Source of the DNA: Kitagawia praeruptora
Taxonomy: Eukaryota; Streptophyta; Magnoliopsida; Apiales; Apiaceae
NCBI GenBank assembly: GCA_037693485.1
Contig: CM075352.1
Coordinates: 69,318,001-69,382,000, forward strand
DNA: 64,000 bases
Direction: 5' to 3'
Below, one piece after another: positions 1 through 12,204 of the stretch. Each line of letters begins with the position of its first letter. Positions within the stretch are counted from its first letter, which is position 1. The notes beneath the pieces were generated by a model. It was not told where the DNA came from. It did not search any database and saw only the letters and a program-made list of their open reading frames with translations. The position numbers and the translations under genes were made by a program.

Positions 1-1
1 T

Positions 2-766
2 CAGAAAGAAAGAGATGATGCTATTTTTATAGAACAGGAGTTGCTAGGTAAGTATAAGCAACTAGAATATAAACTGGAGGATGCTAATCATATCATTAAA
101 ACTTGGACTGATTCTGGAAAAGACACTCATGAGGTTTTTCAAGCTGACACTGTTGGTTTAGGGTACTGTGAGGAATATGAGCTTAGATTTCTAAATCATG
201 TGAAAGTTAGGCAAACTCTTCCAACTAGAAAATTTGTTCATGGTACTGTTAAAACTGAACATGGAACTGTTAAAGATGAATCAGTTAAAACCTGTGCAAA
301 ACAGGTTAATGTTGGTTCTATGCCTAGGAAAAATAGAAATGGAAAGGTAGGCATTACATCAGGAAATAGGCCAATGCTTGCTACACTTGCACCTAGAAAA
401 ACTTGTCATAATTGTGGTAGTACTAATCGTCTTGCCAGTTTTTGCAGGAAGAACAAAGACATTAATTCTTTACCCTCCAAATCTGGAGTGAAAAAGAATA
501 ATGTCAAACCTAGACCACAAACTCTGTGCAAACATTGTGGAAGTACTTGGCACTCAATTTATACTTGCAAGAATTATCATGCTATTTATCATAATTACTA
601 TGAACTGAAACCTAATTTGAAATGGGTTAAAGTTAATTCTTCAGGTGCTAAGACTGAAAATGTTAGTTTAAACTCTGATAATGACAAATCCGCTGCAAGA
701 GCTAACAGATTCAATAAAGCAAAAGGATCCAAGCAAGTCTGGATCCTTAAATCTAACAATCAGTGA
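2..766 (+). pseudogene. gag: copia gag, C-terminal part with two CCHC zinc knuckles
   Basis: The frame is open from base 2 to a TGA at 764-766, so the true start lies upstream. It encodes the nucleocapsid end of Gag, which binds the element's RNA in the virus-like particle. Two knuckles are visible. The first (about 403-444) reads CHNCGSTNRLASFC, with Arg where the zinc-binding His should be. The second (about 523-564) reads CKHCGSTWHSIYTC and is complete (CX2CX4HX4C). The end, rich in Lys, leads to KQVWILKSNNQ, a usual lead-in to the copia protease. The protease frame resumes 3' of the nested element in a different frame, with stops between. The missing His suggests a decaying copy; the domain call is firm. 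Confidence 0.9.
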
Positions 767-2824
767 TTGTTTGTGATTGCAGGGCACCAGGGAAAGTACC
801 CTTGTAAGAACCCGAATTTTCGGTAGAATTAAAACTTTTTATATATTGATGAAAGAATGAACAGTGATTCCGACCTTAAGGTATTATCAGTTCTAATGAA
901 TAGATATAGATTCCAATGTTTATATGTCATAAAGAATGCAATGGTTTAACAACTCAGATTAGAATAATCTATCTCCTAGGGAAATAGGATATGGAAATTC
1001 TAAATAGGAAAGTTATTCTCATGTCATCCAAATCAATATCTGTTATTAGTCCAGTAGTTCCGTAAAAGGGTTAAGGAACGCTCGAAAGAGAATTAGGACA
1101 TTTTTGCAATATATAAGGAATAAAAGAGAATAAAGGATGAATAGTGTTTTTGGTGGAAAGTGAGAATATTATTAGACGACGCTATATAGAAGTATTCAGA
1201 ACGGATTTCTGAGTTCGTATTCATGATCCAGGGGCGAGATAAGTGTATGTAAACGATATCAGATTCAGAAAAATAGCACTTTTATTTTCTCCAAGATTTC
1301 CCTGGACACTGACAGATTTAAGGAATTAATAAAGAGGATTGAGGATTTTAAATTCAAAAAAAATATAAAGGAGGATTGAGAAAGGTTAGTATAAATATTA
1401 AGAAGGTTTCCGGTAAAACCTTAACAAGAAATACTTGAGACATTTCTCAGAACGATCGATGAAATTGAGTAATAAACGGACAAAAGAACAAGCAGAGAGC
1501 CAAGATGCATGCATGTGCAAGAGGATAAGATCAAGTAACCAAGTTAGTTACAAGAGGAACTAGCATACTTAGAATCAAACCAAGTACTTAGCTTAAACAC
1601 CACTAAAACTCGACATGTGTCCAAGATGATGCAAGTGATGAGCAAATCACTTTAATAAAGCTACTTTAAGCCAAGATATTATCCAAGCAAGACACTTTAT
1701 CAACTCTTATCCAAGAAACCAAGCCAAAAAGCTCTCCCCCATTTTTTTTATCAAAAACCCGAGAGGAAAAGGGAGCTAGGATGGAGGAGGAGGAAATGCT
1801 CATAACTTGAGTTTCCCTTGGCCAATTCGCGCGTTCTACCCGTCAAATCGAAGCCCTCGAGAAGCTCTACGCATATAGGGTAACCACTCTCCTCACCTCC
1901 TTGATTCCTATACTCGTTTTTAAGGTTTTTAAGTCAGGTGAATAGTAACCATGTTGGTGTTCTTGATTTTGTTTTGAAGATGTGATCATTTTAAAGTTAT
2001 ATAAGGATAATCCAAGGCTTGTTTAGTACTACCCACTCATCAAGGAAGGTATGAACATCAAGAACCCTTAGTTTTACTTTGATCTTTATGGATGTTTTGA
2101 TGATTATAAGATGAGGAGATGTTAGTATGTATAGATCCATGTATTTGGAGTTGATTCTTGTTGTTCTTTTGGCCATAATCAAACTTTGATGGATATGACT
2201 TGTCCTTGGAAGATTATGGTTTATTTTAGATGATGATCATGAGATCTTGGTATATTGGTTGTTGATTGACGTTTAGATCATGATTTTAATTTTGGGAATC
2301 GTTAGTTTATAGCCGTCGTAATGCTCGATTTTTCAATCCCCTGTTTTGTGCATAACTTTCGGACTTAAACCCCCACTGGTTATAATCACCACTGGTCATT
2401 GCTGTAAAGAGCTTATCTTGTAGTTTGTAGCCATATAAAAATGGTGTCGAGGCGATTTACGGTTTAGGAGATATGGTCGATTTAGTAAAAGTTGTTCGAA
2501 ACCGTAGGTGCGAGTTCGTAACTTCAATTGAATTCCCTTAAATGAGTAATTCAGTTACAAAACTTGATAATTGAATATTAGAGATCATAAGGAAGGTGTG
2601 GGAGAAAACCACATGTCGAATGGATCGTTTTCCGATTTTATAAAAAATGTTCGAATCAAGGTTAAACGCGAACGAACCCCTAAAAGCATGCTTGATTATG
2701 ACTTTGGTAAATAACTTAGAAAACGGGCGATAAAACTCGTAGTACAATCTTGATTCGTAAATGACCGATCTTAATACTTACATGGCCTAATTAAGTATGT
2801 ATCAAGTGTGGGTACAATGACATG

Positions 2825-3092
2825 CTCTGTTCTAAAAATCCCCGATTCAGCCGATTAATCCCCGATTAATCTTCTAGAAGGTAACCAACCGATTCGATTT
2901 TTGAAATCCGATTAATCCTTATAATTTATTTAAAATGATATGTTTAATTGTAAATTAGACTAATATATTAAATATTATTATAATATCCGATTAATGCTCC
3001 GATTAATCCGTCCGATTAATCCCCGCCTACCCGATTAGGCGCTAGGCAGTACCCCGATCGCCCTGGACCGCCTAGCGATTTCTGGAACACTG
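2825..3092. mobile_element. hAT-type MITE in the 5' LTR
   Basis: This 268-bp insertion is missing from the sister LTR at the matching point (about 14222). It is flanked by an 8-bp direct duplication, ATGACATG (2817-2824 and 3093-3100), the length made by hAT transposases. Ends are inverted: CTCTGTTCTAAAAATC on the left against CAGTGTTCCAGAAATC read from the right, 12 of 16 matching. The interior repeats CGATTAATCC and has GC-rich cross-over words near the right end. There is no coding capacity, so it depends on a hAT transposase in trans. Confidence 0.9.
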
Positions 3093-3614
3093 ATGACATG
3101 TCGTAATAACGAACATATGCCAAATTGCATCGGCGATAAAAGAGTTACACTAAGAAGTGTATAGCGAGATAATTCGAAATCGTATTTCGACTTAAGTAGA
3201 ATGTATACTTAACCTTTTTAAATATGTTAAGTGATTAATCCCGAATGCCTTGGCTATTTATAGATCACCAGGCTAACCCGGGACATGCTACCACTACCCC
3301 TACCCGCACTCGATTCCCAGGCAAGTTTCCAATACTTGGAACTGTTGTTGTGATAATATATATGATGATTGTTTTATACATATGCCATAGCATGCATGTC
3401 TACTTTCAAGTCTATTGATATACTTGTTCCCTGAATTGATATTGGCCTATAAACTAGATATGAATTATCAGTTATAAGCCGGATTGTCTTGTTAAGACCC
3501 TTAGTGAAGGGCGTATGATATTCCTTCATTAAATATAGACCGGGAGTCGGTATTTTGTAATATAGAGATAGTCGTGGAAACCCGGAGGGATTCCAGTGGC
3601 AGTTTATTGAGGAA

Positions 3615-4860
3615 TGTTATTTATGAACATTATTTATATTTTTCATGAAGTATTAATTACTTGGAAATTATTCGAGGAATGTTATTTGAATATTATCTCA
3701 ATCGAGAAATACTACATGAATATTATTTTGAATATTCATTCGCGTTTATTTATTCGCTGAATATTATTTTAATATTCATTTGCGCTTTAATTACTTAAAT
3801 GAATATTAGTTTCGAATATTCATTTAGAGATGGATTATTTAAATGAATTATTACTTTGATATTCATTGGAATTTTATTCATTAAATGAATATCACTTTCG
3901 GATATTCATTTGAGTTTTATGTAATTGATAAATATTATTTTAAAAGTATTCTCTAGAAGTTCTAATTACTTAAGGAATATTATTTCGAATATTCCTTTAA
4001 GGTTTGGGTGATGGCCCAAAATAATCACCTGGGAAACTGGATGGCCCTTTTTACTGACGGGACACGGTACATCGTGTACCGTGATAGGGGGTGTGATGCG
4101 GAGTAGCGTCCTCCGTAACAAGGCATGATACGGAGCTCCGTCTTCCGTGTTATGCATAATACGGTGGACGGTGTTCCGTGACAGTGCTGCGCACCCACCT
4201 AACACGGAACACCGTGTTCCGTATTATGCATAACACGGAAGACGGAGCTCCGTATCATGCGTAATACGGTACACGGTGTACCGTATTAGGGTAATACGGA
4301 GGCCGAAACTCCGTATCCCGTCGGTATTTCGGGCCATTTTTTTCAAAATCAGTAATTTGGGCAAAAACTTAGGAAAAATAGGCATTTTGGTAATTCTCTC
4401 TTAAGGTTTTGATTTCTAAATGAATATCATTTGGATATTTATTTAGAATATTATTTTCTAAATGAATATTATTTGGATATTTATTTAGAATATTATTTGT
4501 TTAATGAATATCAATTGAATATTCATTTGGGATTTATTTATTAATGAATATTATTTTGAATATTCATTTAAGATTTTATTTACTTAATGAATATTATTTA
4601 AAATTATTCATTCGAAGTTCTATTTACTTAAGGAATATTACTTCGAATATTCCTTTAAAGTTTTGATTACCAAAAGAATATTAGTTGGATAATTATTTAG
4701 AATATTATTTATTATATGAATATTATTTTCAAATATTCACTTAAGGTTTGATTTATTTAGTGAATATTATCTTAAGCATTTATTTGAGTTTAGTTAATTA
4801 ATGAATATTATTTTGAATATTCATTTAAAGAAGAGAGTTATTCAGTAAATAATTCTATAT
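3615..4860. repeat. AT-rich array of imperfect palindromes in the 5' LTR
   Basis: Variants of AATGAATATTATTTTGAATATTCATT recur every 50-80 bases through this stretch, interrupted by the MITE at 4006-4400. Each unit can fold on itself because GAATATTC is palindromic. The same run is present at about 14735-15550 in the other LTR, so it belongs to the LTR. Its role is unknown; degenerate tandem duplication or matrix-attachment-like AT DNA are possibilities. Confidence 0.8.
4006..4400. mobile_element. Mutator-type hairpin MITE in the 5' LTR
   Basis: A 395-bp insertion absent from the sister LTR, with a 9-bp target duplication TTAAGGTTT (3997-4005 and 4401-4409), typical of Mutator-like elements. 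The outer ends align weakly as inverted repeats, with CCAAAAT at positions 11-17 from each end. The centre is a strong hairpin: 4124-4164 is the exact reverse complement of 4219-4259, and the pairing continues with one or two mismatches to 4180 and 4203. The stem is built from variants of CGGTACACCGTGTACCG and GGAGCTCCGT, and is far more GC-rich than its surroundings. No protein is encoded; the minus-strand ORF crossing it is a by-product of the palindrome. Confidence 0.9.
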
Positions 4861-5137
4861 AATCATTCAAGGATTACTTACGAGCAATATTATGATGTAT
4901 TCATATTCCTTAATTATTATTGATTTAATAAATATTCATGGAATATTTATTTAAATTCTTTTAAGTTCTTTTTATAATGATTCATATTATTCAAAGATTA
5001 TCTGTCACCTTCAGATATGGTGTAAAATATTTCATAGTCTTTTATGACTATTTTATCAAGGGGAGGTTTCCAAAAACTCTATTTTCATTTAAATCTATCT
5101 TATAAGAAGATTTAAATACTCGCTCAACTTCCAAAAA

Positions 5138-5145
5138 TATATAAG
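5138..5145 (+). promoter_or_regulatory. candidate TATA box of the gypsy 5' LTR
   Basis: TATATAAG lies in the context AAATATATAAGGGGACC, about 1.2 kb before the end of the LTR, and is conserved in the other LTR near 15855. Placement near the U3/R border is plausible for an LTR promoter. No transcription start can be read from the sequence. Confidence 0.4.
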
Positions 5146-6385
5146 GGGACCTCACTTGAGATATGTTATTTATTGGACTACCCGGTCCTATACTTGCTAA
5201 ACTATCTTGTCACTCATATCTTGATTCTTTCAAACATCGATATGAATCTGTTTGGTTACCTCCTCAACGCTCGAGGGGTAAGAATTGATGGAACAAGTTT
5301 ATATCCATTAACAAGCATTAGCTTGGGAAATATTGGTGAATTTTCCTTTCCAACTGGATACGACTACTTTGTGGAGTCCTATCAACAAGTAATATACTTG
5401 GGGAAAGGGGGAGGAACTTTACGTTTCAGAGTCATGGATGTTAAATGAACTAGGAGATGCGTAAGTGACCCAGTGGCGCCGGTCCAGCAAATTGCCCAAC
5501 CGTTGGCCGAGGGGGTTCCAGAGGGCGGAAAACAAGTAAATCCGTCGGTGCTTCCTTCTACATGTAGAGAACAAGAGGTGGGGAGCATAACATGCGACTG
5601 ATCATCGTGTAAATGCTATGTCTCCTGGCGCGTCAAACTCCAGTATTAGTTCATCTCTCAATGTTGGAAAGTTTCCTGCAACATTATCATTATTGGCAGG
5701 TTTGAATAGTGTTTGAACTGGAATTGCAATATTCTTCCTGTAAGTTCCTCTATTATGAAAATTTGATAATATCTTGCTTATCTTTGACATAGCAGATATC
5801 TCTTCAAAACAACTATATTTTGAGTTACCTTGTAACTTCATCTCATACCTTATATTGGTACTACGTTCGTTAATGCATGGTATATGGTTTCAAAGATATT
5901 TTGGACTGTTATACATTATCACTTTTCAATTATATTTTGGTGGGCTATTTCTCACCCTTGCTTTATTTATTTATATCACAACAACAGCTAGATCAGATGG
6001 CCGCGCAAGGCGTACCCAACATAGGCAGGTGTCAACCGTCAGAGGTTTAACTGGTGAGGTCATAGCTACCATTGCTGAGGATGCAGCTTCTGGTAGGCTA
6101 GTTGTTAGCATTTGATCATCAAATGTATTTATTATATGGCATATACCAATGGATGGCAAAGAATATGTAATGGTAAAAATTGTAATTCTTTGGGTTGTAA
6201 GAACTCAAACTTATGATTAATAATATTGATGGTTACTCTGATTTCATCTCTGGGACTATAACGGGTGTGTTTTATGTTGTTGTTTGGGTCACAAGGTTGT
6301 AAATTATATTATGTTGGTTTTGTGGATGGATATTGAGACAGTAGCGACCCGATCCCCGACCCCGGATCTGGGGGTGTTACAGAAA

Positions 6386-6397
6386 TGGTATCAGAGA
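6386..6397 (+). other. primer-binding site (tRNA-iMet type)
   Basis: TGGTATCAGAGA lies four bases after the LTR end. It matches the complement of the 3' end of plant initiator methionine tRNA, the usual primer for chromovirus minus-strand DNA. This fixes element orientation as plus. Confidence 0.88.
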
Positions 6398-7561
6398 GAG
6401 CGTTATAAATCCCAGAGATGACGTGACGTTAAAACAATAAATTCATTAAGGTAATAAGAACTCTTGCCAAGTTCATAGTCGGACTACATAATGTAGTATT
6501 GACATATAAAACCCTTATGGGAACCCTAAAGTATCATGATAGTAACTTAGCTCGTTCTTGTATCGACTCGTAAGGCGACAGACCTTGGGGATTACGAGCA
6601 GTAACACAAGGATGCTTGTTTTGATGCTGAAGATCGGATGGTGGATTCGATAGAGTACCCTACTAAGGACCCGGAAGAGGTTCCAGCAGAGGAGGAGAAT
6701 ATTGATAAGTATACGGAGTTTACACTTAAGGAAATGAGGGCTACGGCCAGAGAGACTGTAAGAGTTAAGGTACAGTGCTCAGAAAAGTGAGCGTAAAGAA
6801 CTGAGATATTATTAAGAGAACTAAAGATGCGTATTGGATTCATAGCTGGACTGCTAGATGAAGTACCAGCAGGTAAGATGGGTTTGAGGAATTACTTGAG
6901 ATCCTATATGGGGATAGATAAAAATCCTTAGAGACCTTTAGATTAATGAGAAAAGAGTTAGAGTGGTACATGATTATCAAAGACAACAATAGAGAACAAG
7001 GAGCAGAGTCTCCAGGAGCAGTTGAGATAGAGGCAGCAAGTGTCATGTCATGTGATAAATGGATTAATGTGAGTATTGTTAATGGTAATTCACCATGAGA
7101 AGGCAGATTTCATAAGTTATAATTTATAAAGTCAAACTGAGATTAATGAGGTGGTTTTGCTCAAGGAAATGTCCATTTTATGAATGGATCAACTTAGAAA
7201 ATAAAGACATTGGAAGGTGATGGCATGATTGGATAAAGTATATAAAGAAGTAGTAAGCGAGACAATGATCTCAGAACCTACAAGAGGAGAAGACCAATGA
7301 GTCTGTGATAAACTAGTAATAAGGCTATCGTTAGGAACCAAGTATAAGTCTAGTTCAATTCAGTGGAATGATGAACCAGAAACATTAGATGCATGTGATT
7401 CAAAGGATTATTAAATTCCTTCTTTTCCTTGAATGGATTATGGTAGTTACCTTAAGTTTATTTTGACACTGAATCATAAATGGATTGAGTAAGGCAAGCA
7501 GTGGTTGAGATGAAATTGAGAATGCTTTTAGATGAAACCTGAATGAACAGGTGTAGGCCAT

Positions 7562-8036
7562 GTTCTCGAAGTGAGAGTTTTGGCAAAATGAAGTCCAGAC
7601 AGTAGGACATATGATCAATAGGAAGTAATGATTGATCGACCCCACCAAGTTAAAGACAGTTTCAAATGGAGATTGGCCAACCACACTGGCAAAGGTAAAG
7701 AAATTTCATAAGATTCACGAGATATTGCCAAAGATTTGCTCAGGACTTTACAAAGAGTGCAGTCCCATAACCCGACTTATTTGTAAGAAAAAAAAAAGTT
7801 TTAATGTACAAGATAAATGGGGGAAAATCTTCCTGGAGCTAAAAGATGAAATTGGTGACGACCCGACGTTGGCGTTGCCTAAATGGAAGAAGGAGAACAT
7901 TGGGATATATTATGATGCAACTCCTACAGGTATAAGTTATGTGCTTATGCAGCACGGCAACGTAATTTCAGATACATTTGGACTGCATGGTTCACCAGAT
8001 TCGGATGAACTTGGTAATTCCAACTTTGTGGAATGA
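7562..8036 (+). pseudogene. pol: degenerate gypsy pol fragment: RT thumb to RNase H
   Basis: This is the only stretch of the internal region that still reads as Ty3/gypsy pol. Around 7562-7620 it reads as FSK-stop-EFWQNEV, matching the FSKCEFW segment of chromovirus RT with the Cys codon turned into TGA. TAA and TGA follow at 7625-7630. It is then open from 7632: IDPTKLKTV, a connection segment ending in SPITRL, LELKDEIGDDPTLALP, and the RNase H start IYYDATPTGISYVLMQHG. The family has DAS(x)xGxGxVLMQ here, so the first RNase H Asp survives (YYDAT). The frame stops at 8034-8036. No upstream RT catalytic box or downstream integrase could be recognised. Confidence 0.8.
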
Positions 8037-11000
8037 CTAACTCCGACGGTAGTGTTCCTTTTGAAACTAGTTGTTAGGTAGACTGGTATTCGGTAGTGTC
8101 GACTATTATGACGAATATGTACCGGGAATATGTGGCATGTTATAGTTGGAAACTTTTAATTTCCCTTATATGGAATATATATTTGGTTTATTTCCAATGG
8201 TTAAACTCCTAATTTTATGTCAATCATTTCGCTACTGTAACTGTTTATGGTTCGACCCGCTTGGATGTTCCTAGAAATACTCTCCGAGTATCGAAATGGA
8301 TCTTCTTAGTGTTACCAGTGGGTGGATAGATCGACTGGAAATTCCCTGATCCTGGAAAGAACTTCAATAAATTTTGGCAAACCTTTTCTTTCTGATTATC
8401 TGAATACATCACTGAAGAGAGTGGAAACTGGGGCGAACCCTATGGATTAGGTAAGGTAGCCGCTATACGGGCTTGTGGACAGACCCCAATTATTACGATT
8501 GATTATAGAGACAAAATTATGAAGTTGAGATTGGACGGAAAAAGGGAAATGTAATTAAGAAACAAGCCGGACTGAGAAATTTCGGGATTACTTAAATGAA
8601 AAGGTTGTTATGCCAGAAGTGTTAAGTTTGTGGCACGTGAAATTGATAAGAATAGCTGAAAGAATAAAAGTAAAGGAAAGGTGACCAGAGACGGTACCGA
8701 GAAGTCGATTGAGACTTATATGGAGTAAAGTTTTGAAAAGATCAAAAAGTATCAAAGTAGAAGGCCCTATGCCAGCAATTGCTAGAAAAGTACTGCTATT
8801 AGCCAACCCCTAAACTCACATATTTTAGCATGGCCAGTGGGGCCAAGTCACTAAGGATTATCAAGTGACTAAACCATCAATGTAAGGATAAAGCGGGTGC
8901 TTCTAACCAAGTGCCAACCGGGAGGAATTTTGATATAAAATGAATTGAGATTCATGATGATGGATTTTATATATACCATGGACGTATTAGGAATGAGGGC
9001 AGTGACCACTGAAGAGTTACGAAGATTGCCAAAGTTAGTGTAGTATGATGCATAAATGTTATCTGAAGCTTAGTGTCCTCAAGAGGAGCATTAGGTACTA
9101 AGAGATTCACGTTGAACACGACCAATATCTTCCAGAACATCCTTGCTACCATTACCAAGTTCTGTAAGAAAGACAGATAGACATATGTTGTATTTTGGAA
9201 GGTCATATAGACTGACATTCGTTTGAAAGAAGAGGTTAGCATTAGGCTACCTATAGATTATCAAGATGAGAATGATTGAAAAGAGACCCTTATTAAGGAT
9301 ATATGATTGAATTGTCAAGTACAAGATGTAAGTATTCCTTGAAAATAGAATTGAGGATACAATGTCCATAGATTAAGATGAACCCTGGAGGATGCATAAA
9401 GGATAGCATTACCCCTAATAAAAACATTGTAAATACAGATGATGTAAGTTGGACTGACCAAGGTAGCAATAACCTTTAAGGATTTATTGAAAGGAGTCTC
9501 AAAAAGTACATAAACAGAATTGTTATAGGACTGTTTAATGAGATTTTGATGTACCCTGTACCCAGAAAATACAGGAGGAATGATGAGAATGACCTAAGAA
9601 ACCTTTTAAAGAAAAAGACAATATTCAGAACTTCAAAATGGAAGTTTGGTAAGGAATATAGATTAACAATAAGGCCAGATGAAGCATGTGTGAAACCATG
9701 AAAAAAGTATGGATTGAACCAATAAGGTTGAGATTATCCTAAAACAAGAAGGGAGTTAAGTAAGGAAATATCCAAGGTATGATTGGGAGTACCTGTAGTA
9801 AAGTTCACACCAGAAAGGTGGAAGCAATGACTTTTGGAAAAGACTGATATATGCTTTCTCTCATTCAACAGAATTTAAGGGAGAACGCTTCCATCCTGAG
9901 TTGGAATAGATCCAGAAAACATTGATTTCAAGAAATTATTGTATTCAGGGAAGGCCAATGAGGTGGCCGACACTTTAAGTATAAGGGAGTAAGTATATAT
10001 GCTCATACTAAATAGATAGAGTGATAATAAGAAGGACCTTGAAGGTCAGATTATGATGGAGGAATTTACGTTCCCTTGGTGATTGTGCGAGGATCAACTA
10101 TAAGGATAGTTTAAGTAAACATTCGATTCCTGATTTTGTCTGCAGCACATTACCGACACTAGAAGGTTCTGCGACAGGCCAGACCAAATTCCCCTAGCGA
10201 CTCTCCTTTATTTTAGAAGGAAAAAGGAGAGATGAGGTAATAAAGGATGACTGAATACAGAAGATAGATAGGTGCTGATATTGAGAAGCTAATTGGCATG
10301 ATGATGAATGACAAGCAAGTTTATGTTGATGTATTTCTGTGCAAACAAGAAAGAGAATTATGAGGTTGGCAAGTGATTAAGCAAACCGCTAAGCTTCTAG
10401 TCTTCCACTGCAGATATATGATTAATAATCTCACCAGCCTGTTCCAGCTACGATGCTGGAAGCTTTCCTGCAATTTTATCTGCTTCATATAATATCTACG
10501 TCAAGTTCAGGAAGCGTTCCTTATGGGTAGGGAATAGTGATTATTTTGTTTTTCCAGAGGATCTTGGATTGACAATTATAAAACTCGTATGTTTAGCTAT
10601 TACAGCACTGTGAAAATGATAAACAATGGTGATCCTTCTGAGAAATTAGGTGATAACGACTGTGGAAATGTCGAATTGAATCTAAGTTAAAGAAGTCATC
10701 CAGGTTTATTTCGGATGGTTTAATTTCTGGAACGGCGGGATATTTGAAATAAATGATTAGGCTATGATGGTTCATAAAATGATTATAGTAGAAATAAAGA
10801 CAAGTGACTGATAGAGATGGAAATAGAGTTGAGAATTAATAAGAGAGTCAGATAGGCGGACTCATGAGAAGCTCCAGTAATGAAGCGAGAAAAGTATGGA
10901 ATTGGCAGGGCAAGGGTATTGACCAAAACGGAAAGTTGGAATTAGGAGCATAAATGACATACAAATTGACTCCTTTTAATTTTGGAAAATTCGAGGAAAT

Positions 11001-12191
11001 ATGGAATAAATTGATTGAGTAACAAAGAGACTCATGGATCGAGGGAGTGAAAATCTAGACGGTTGAACAAAGGAAAGTTTAACCCCAAAAATGTGACGTT
11101 ATTAAGTAAAGGTGATGGGTGTCTCGATAATGGCATGACAATGGGGTTAAAGAATAGAAGTGAATGAGAATTAGATAATAAGAAGGATGTGATTGATAAA
11201 GAAAAGATGGGGAAATAATTATGGAATGTGAAGTAAGGAATGTTATGAATGGATTGATGAATGGGTTTTCCTAACGAACTCTCGGGATGACAACCTGATG
11301 GTGTTAGAATTATGAATATGAAATGGCCAGTGTCGTGGCGTGAAATGCCAGTAATAATAATGTCAAGCGAGAAATCCAAGATTTTAACCTGAGAGGTTGA
11401 AGGATTTTCCAAAAGTAAGTGATGCTAATATCAAACAAGAGTATAGGTCCACAGAATGATGGACAGAGTAGCAAGGACATGTGATATGTGAGATTACGAA
11501 AAAGTAGTATTTGATACGAATATGATTATTTTCTTCTCTAATAAACCTCTATAGTTCAGAGGTAAATTCTAAGTATGATATTTTGACAATCATGAAAACT
11601 TTCTTATATAATTCTTTAAAATTCGTTCCTTTTCTTCTCCCTTATTTATCTTCTTCTAAATTGAGAAGAACAACCCTTTAAGGAGGGGAGGTAATACTAC
11701 GTGACTCTCTGTCTGTGTGATAGGAGTCTAAGTGGAATGCCATTAATTGTTTAATTGCTTGTCAAGTACTAAAGGCTGGCCCCCTTCTGTACTAGCTATG
11801 CAATATAACAAATGTTCATTGATCACAGTGATCTCTCGATAAATTTTTCCACCTAAATATATATACATCGGGATTGCGAAGATTAAAGCGATCAGGAATT
11901 GCAAAATTACGAGTGAGGTTATCTCCGGAATTCGTAGCGCGTTAGTGATACCGAAGTCACTGCACGTACCAATAAGGTTAATAGTATAAGACCGGACAAG
12001 AGCGTATACCGGATAATGTGTTGTGCGAAAGTATCAAAGAATTGGTAGAACGGATAAAGGGTGTATTGTAACACCAGTACGATGTGCTTTAGAAAGATTG
12101 GAATGTGTAAGGATCGACCAGAGAATTGGAAAGCGAAATAACCAACAAGTACCCAATTGTCTTCTACCTGATTCCGGGACGGAATCCTTTT
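8037..12191 (+). other. decayed internal region of the gypsy element, no readable gene
   Basis: About 4.2 kb where RNase H, integrase and chromodomain should be. All frames are full of stops and I could not recognise a domain. Just after 8037 the frame LTPTVVFLLKLVV still resembles the conserved RNase H segment (LELAAVVFALK). A second polypurine-like run, AAGGAGGGGAG at 11680-11690, resembles the functional tract at 12192 and may mark an internal duplication. The region before the pol fragment (6398-7561) likewise shows no readable gag. Confidence 0.6.
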
Positions 12192-12203
12192 AAGGAGGGG
12201 AGA
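12192..12203 (+). other. polypurine tract of the gypsy element
   Basis: AAGGAGGGGAGA, followed by one base and then TGTAAG, the start of the 3' LTR. It is the expected plus-strand primer. Confidence 0.9.
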
Positions 12204-12204
12204 C

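Larger units (their letters stand above)
803..6381 (+). repeat. 5' LTR of the nested gypsy element (5579 bp, enlarged by two MITEs)
   Basis: Begins TGTAAGAACCCG and ends GGGGTGTTACA. It matches 12205-17098 along its length, apart from a 268-bp hAT MITE at 2825-3092 and a 395-bp Mutator-type MITE at 4006-4400. Each is absent from the other LTR and has its own target duplication. Without them and their duplications the LTR is about 4.9 kb, long for the group. Small ORFs in it (for example 5173-5448 and 5774-6115) recur in the other LTR, match nothing I know, and are not called as genes. Confidence 0.96.

Noticed and set aside
3966..4205. 79-codon minus-strand ORF
   Set aside because: It runs through the palindrome of a MITE that inserted recently; not a gene.
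5173..6159. Several ORFs of 62-113 codons repeated at 15890-16876
   Set aside because: They are identical in both LTRs of one element, overlap on both strands and match no family; LTR by-products.
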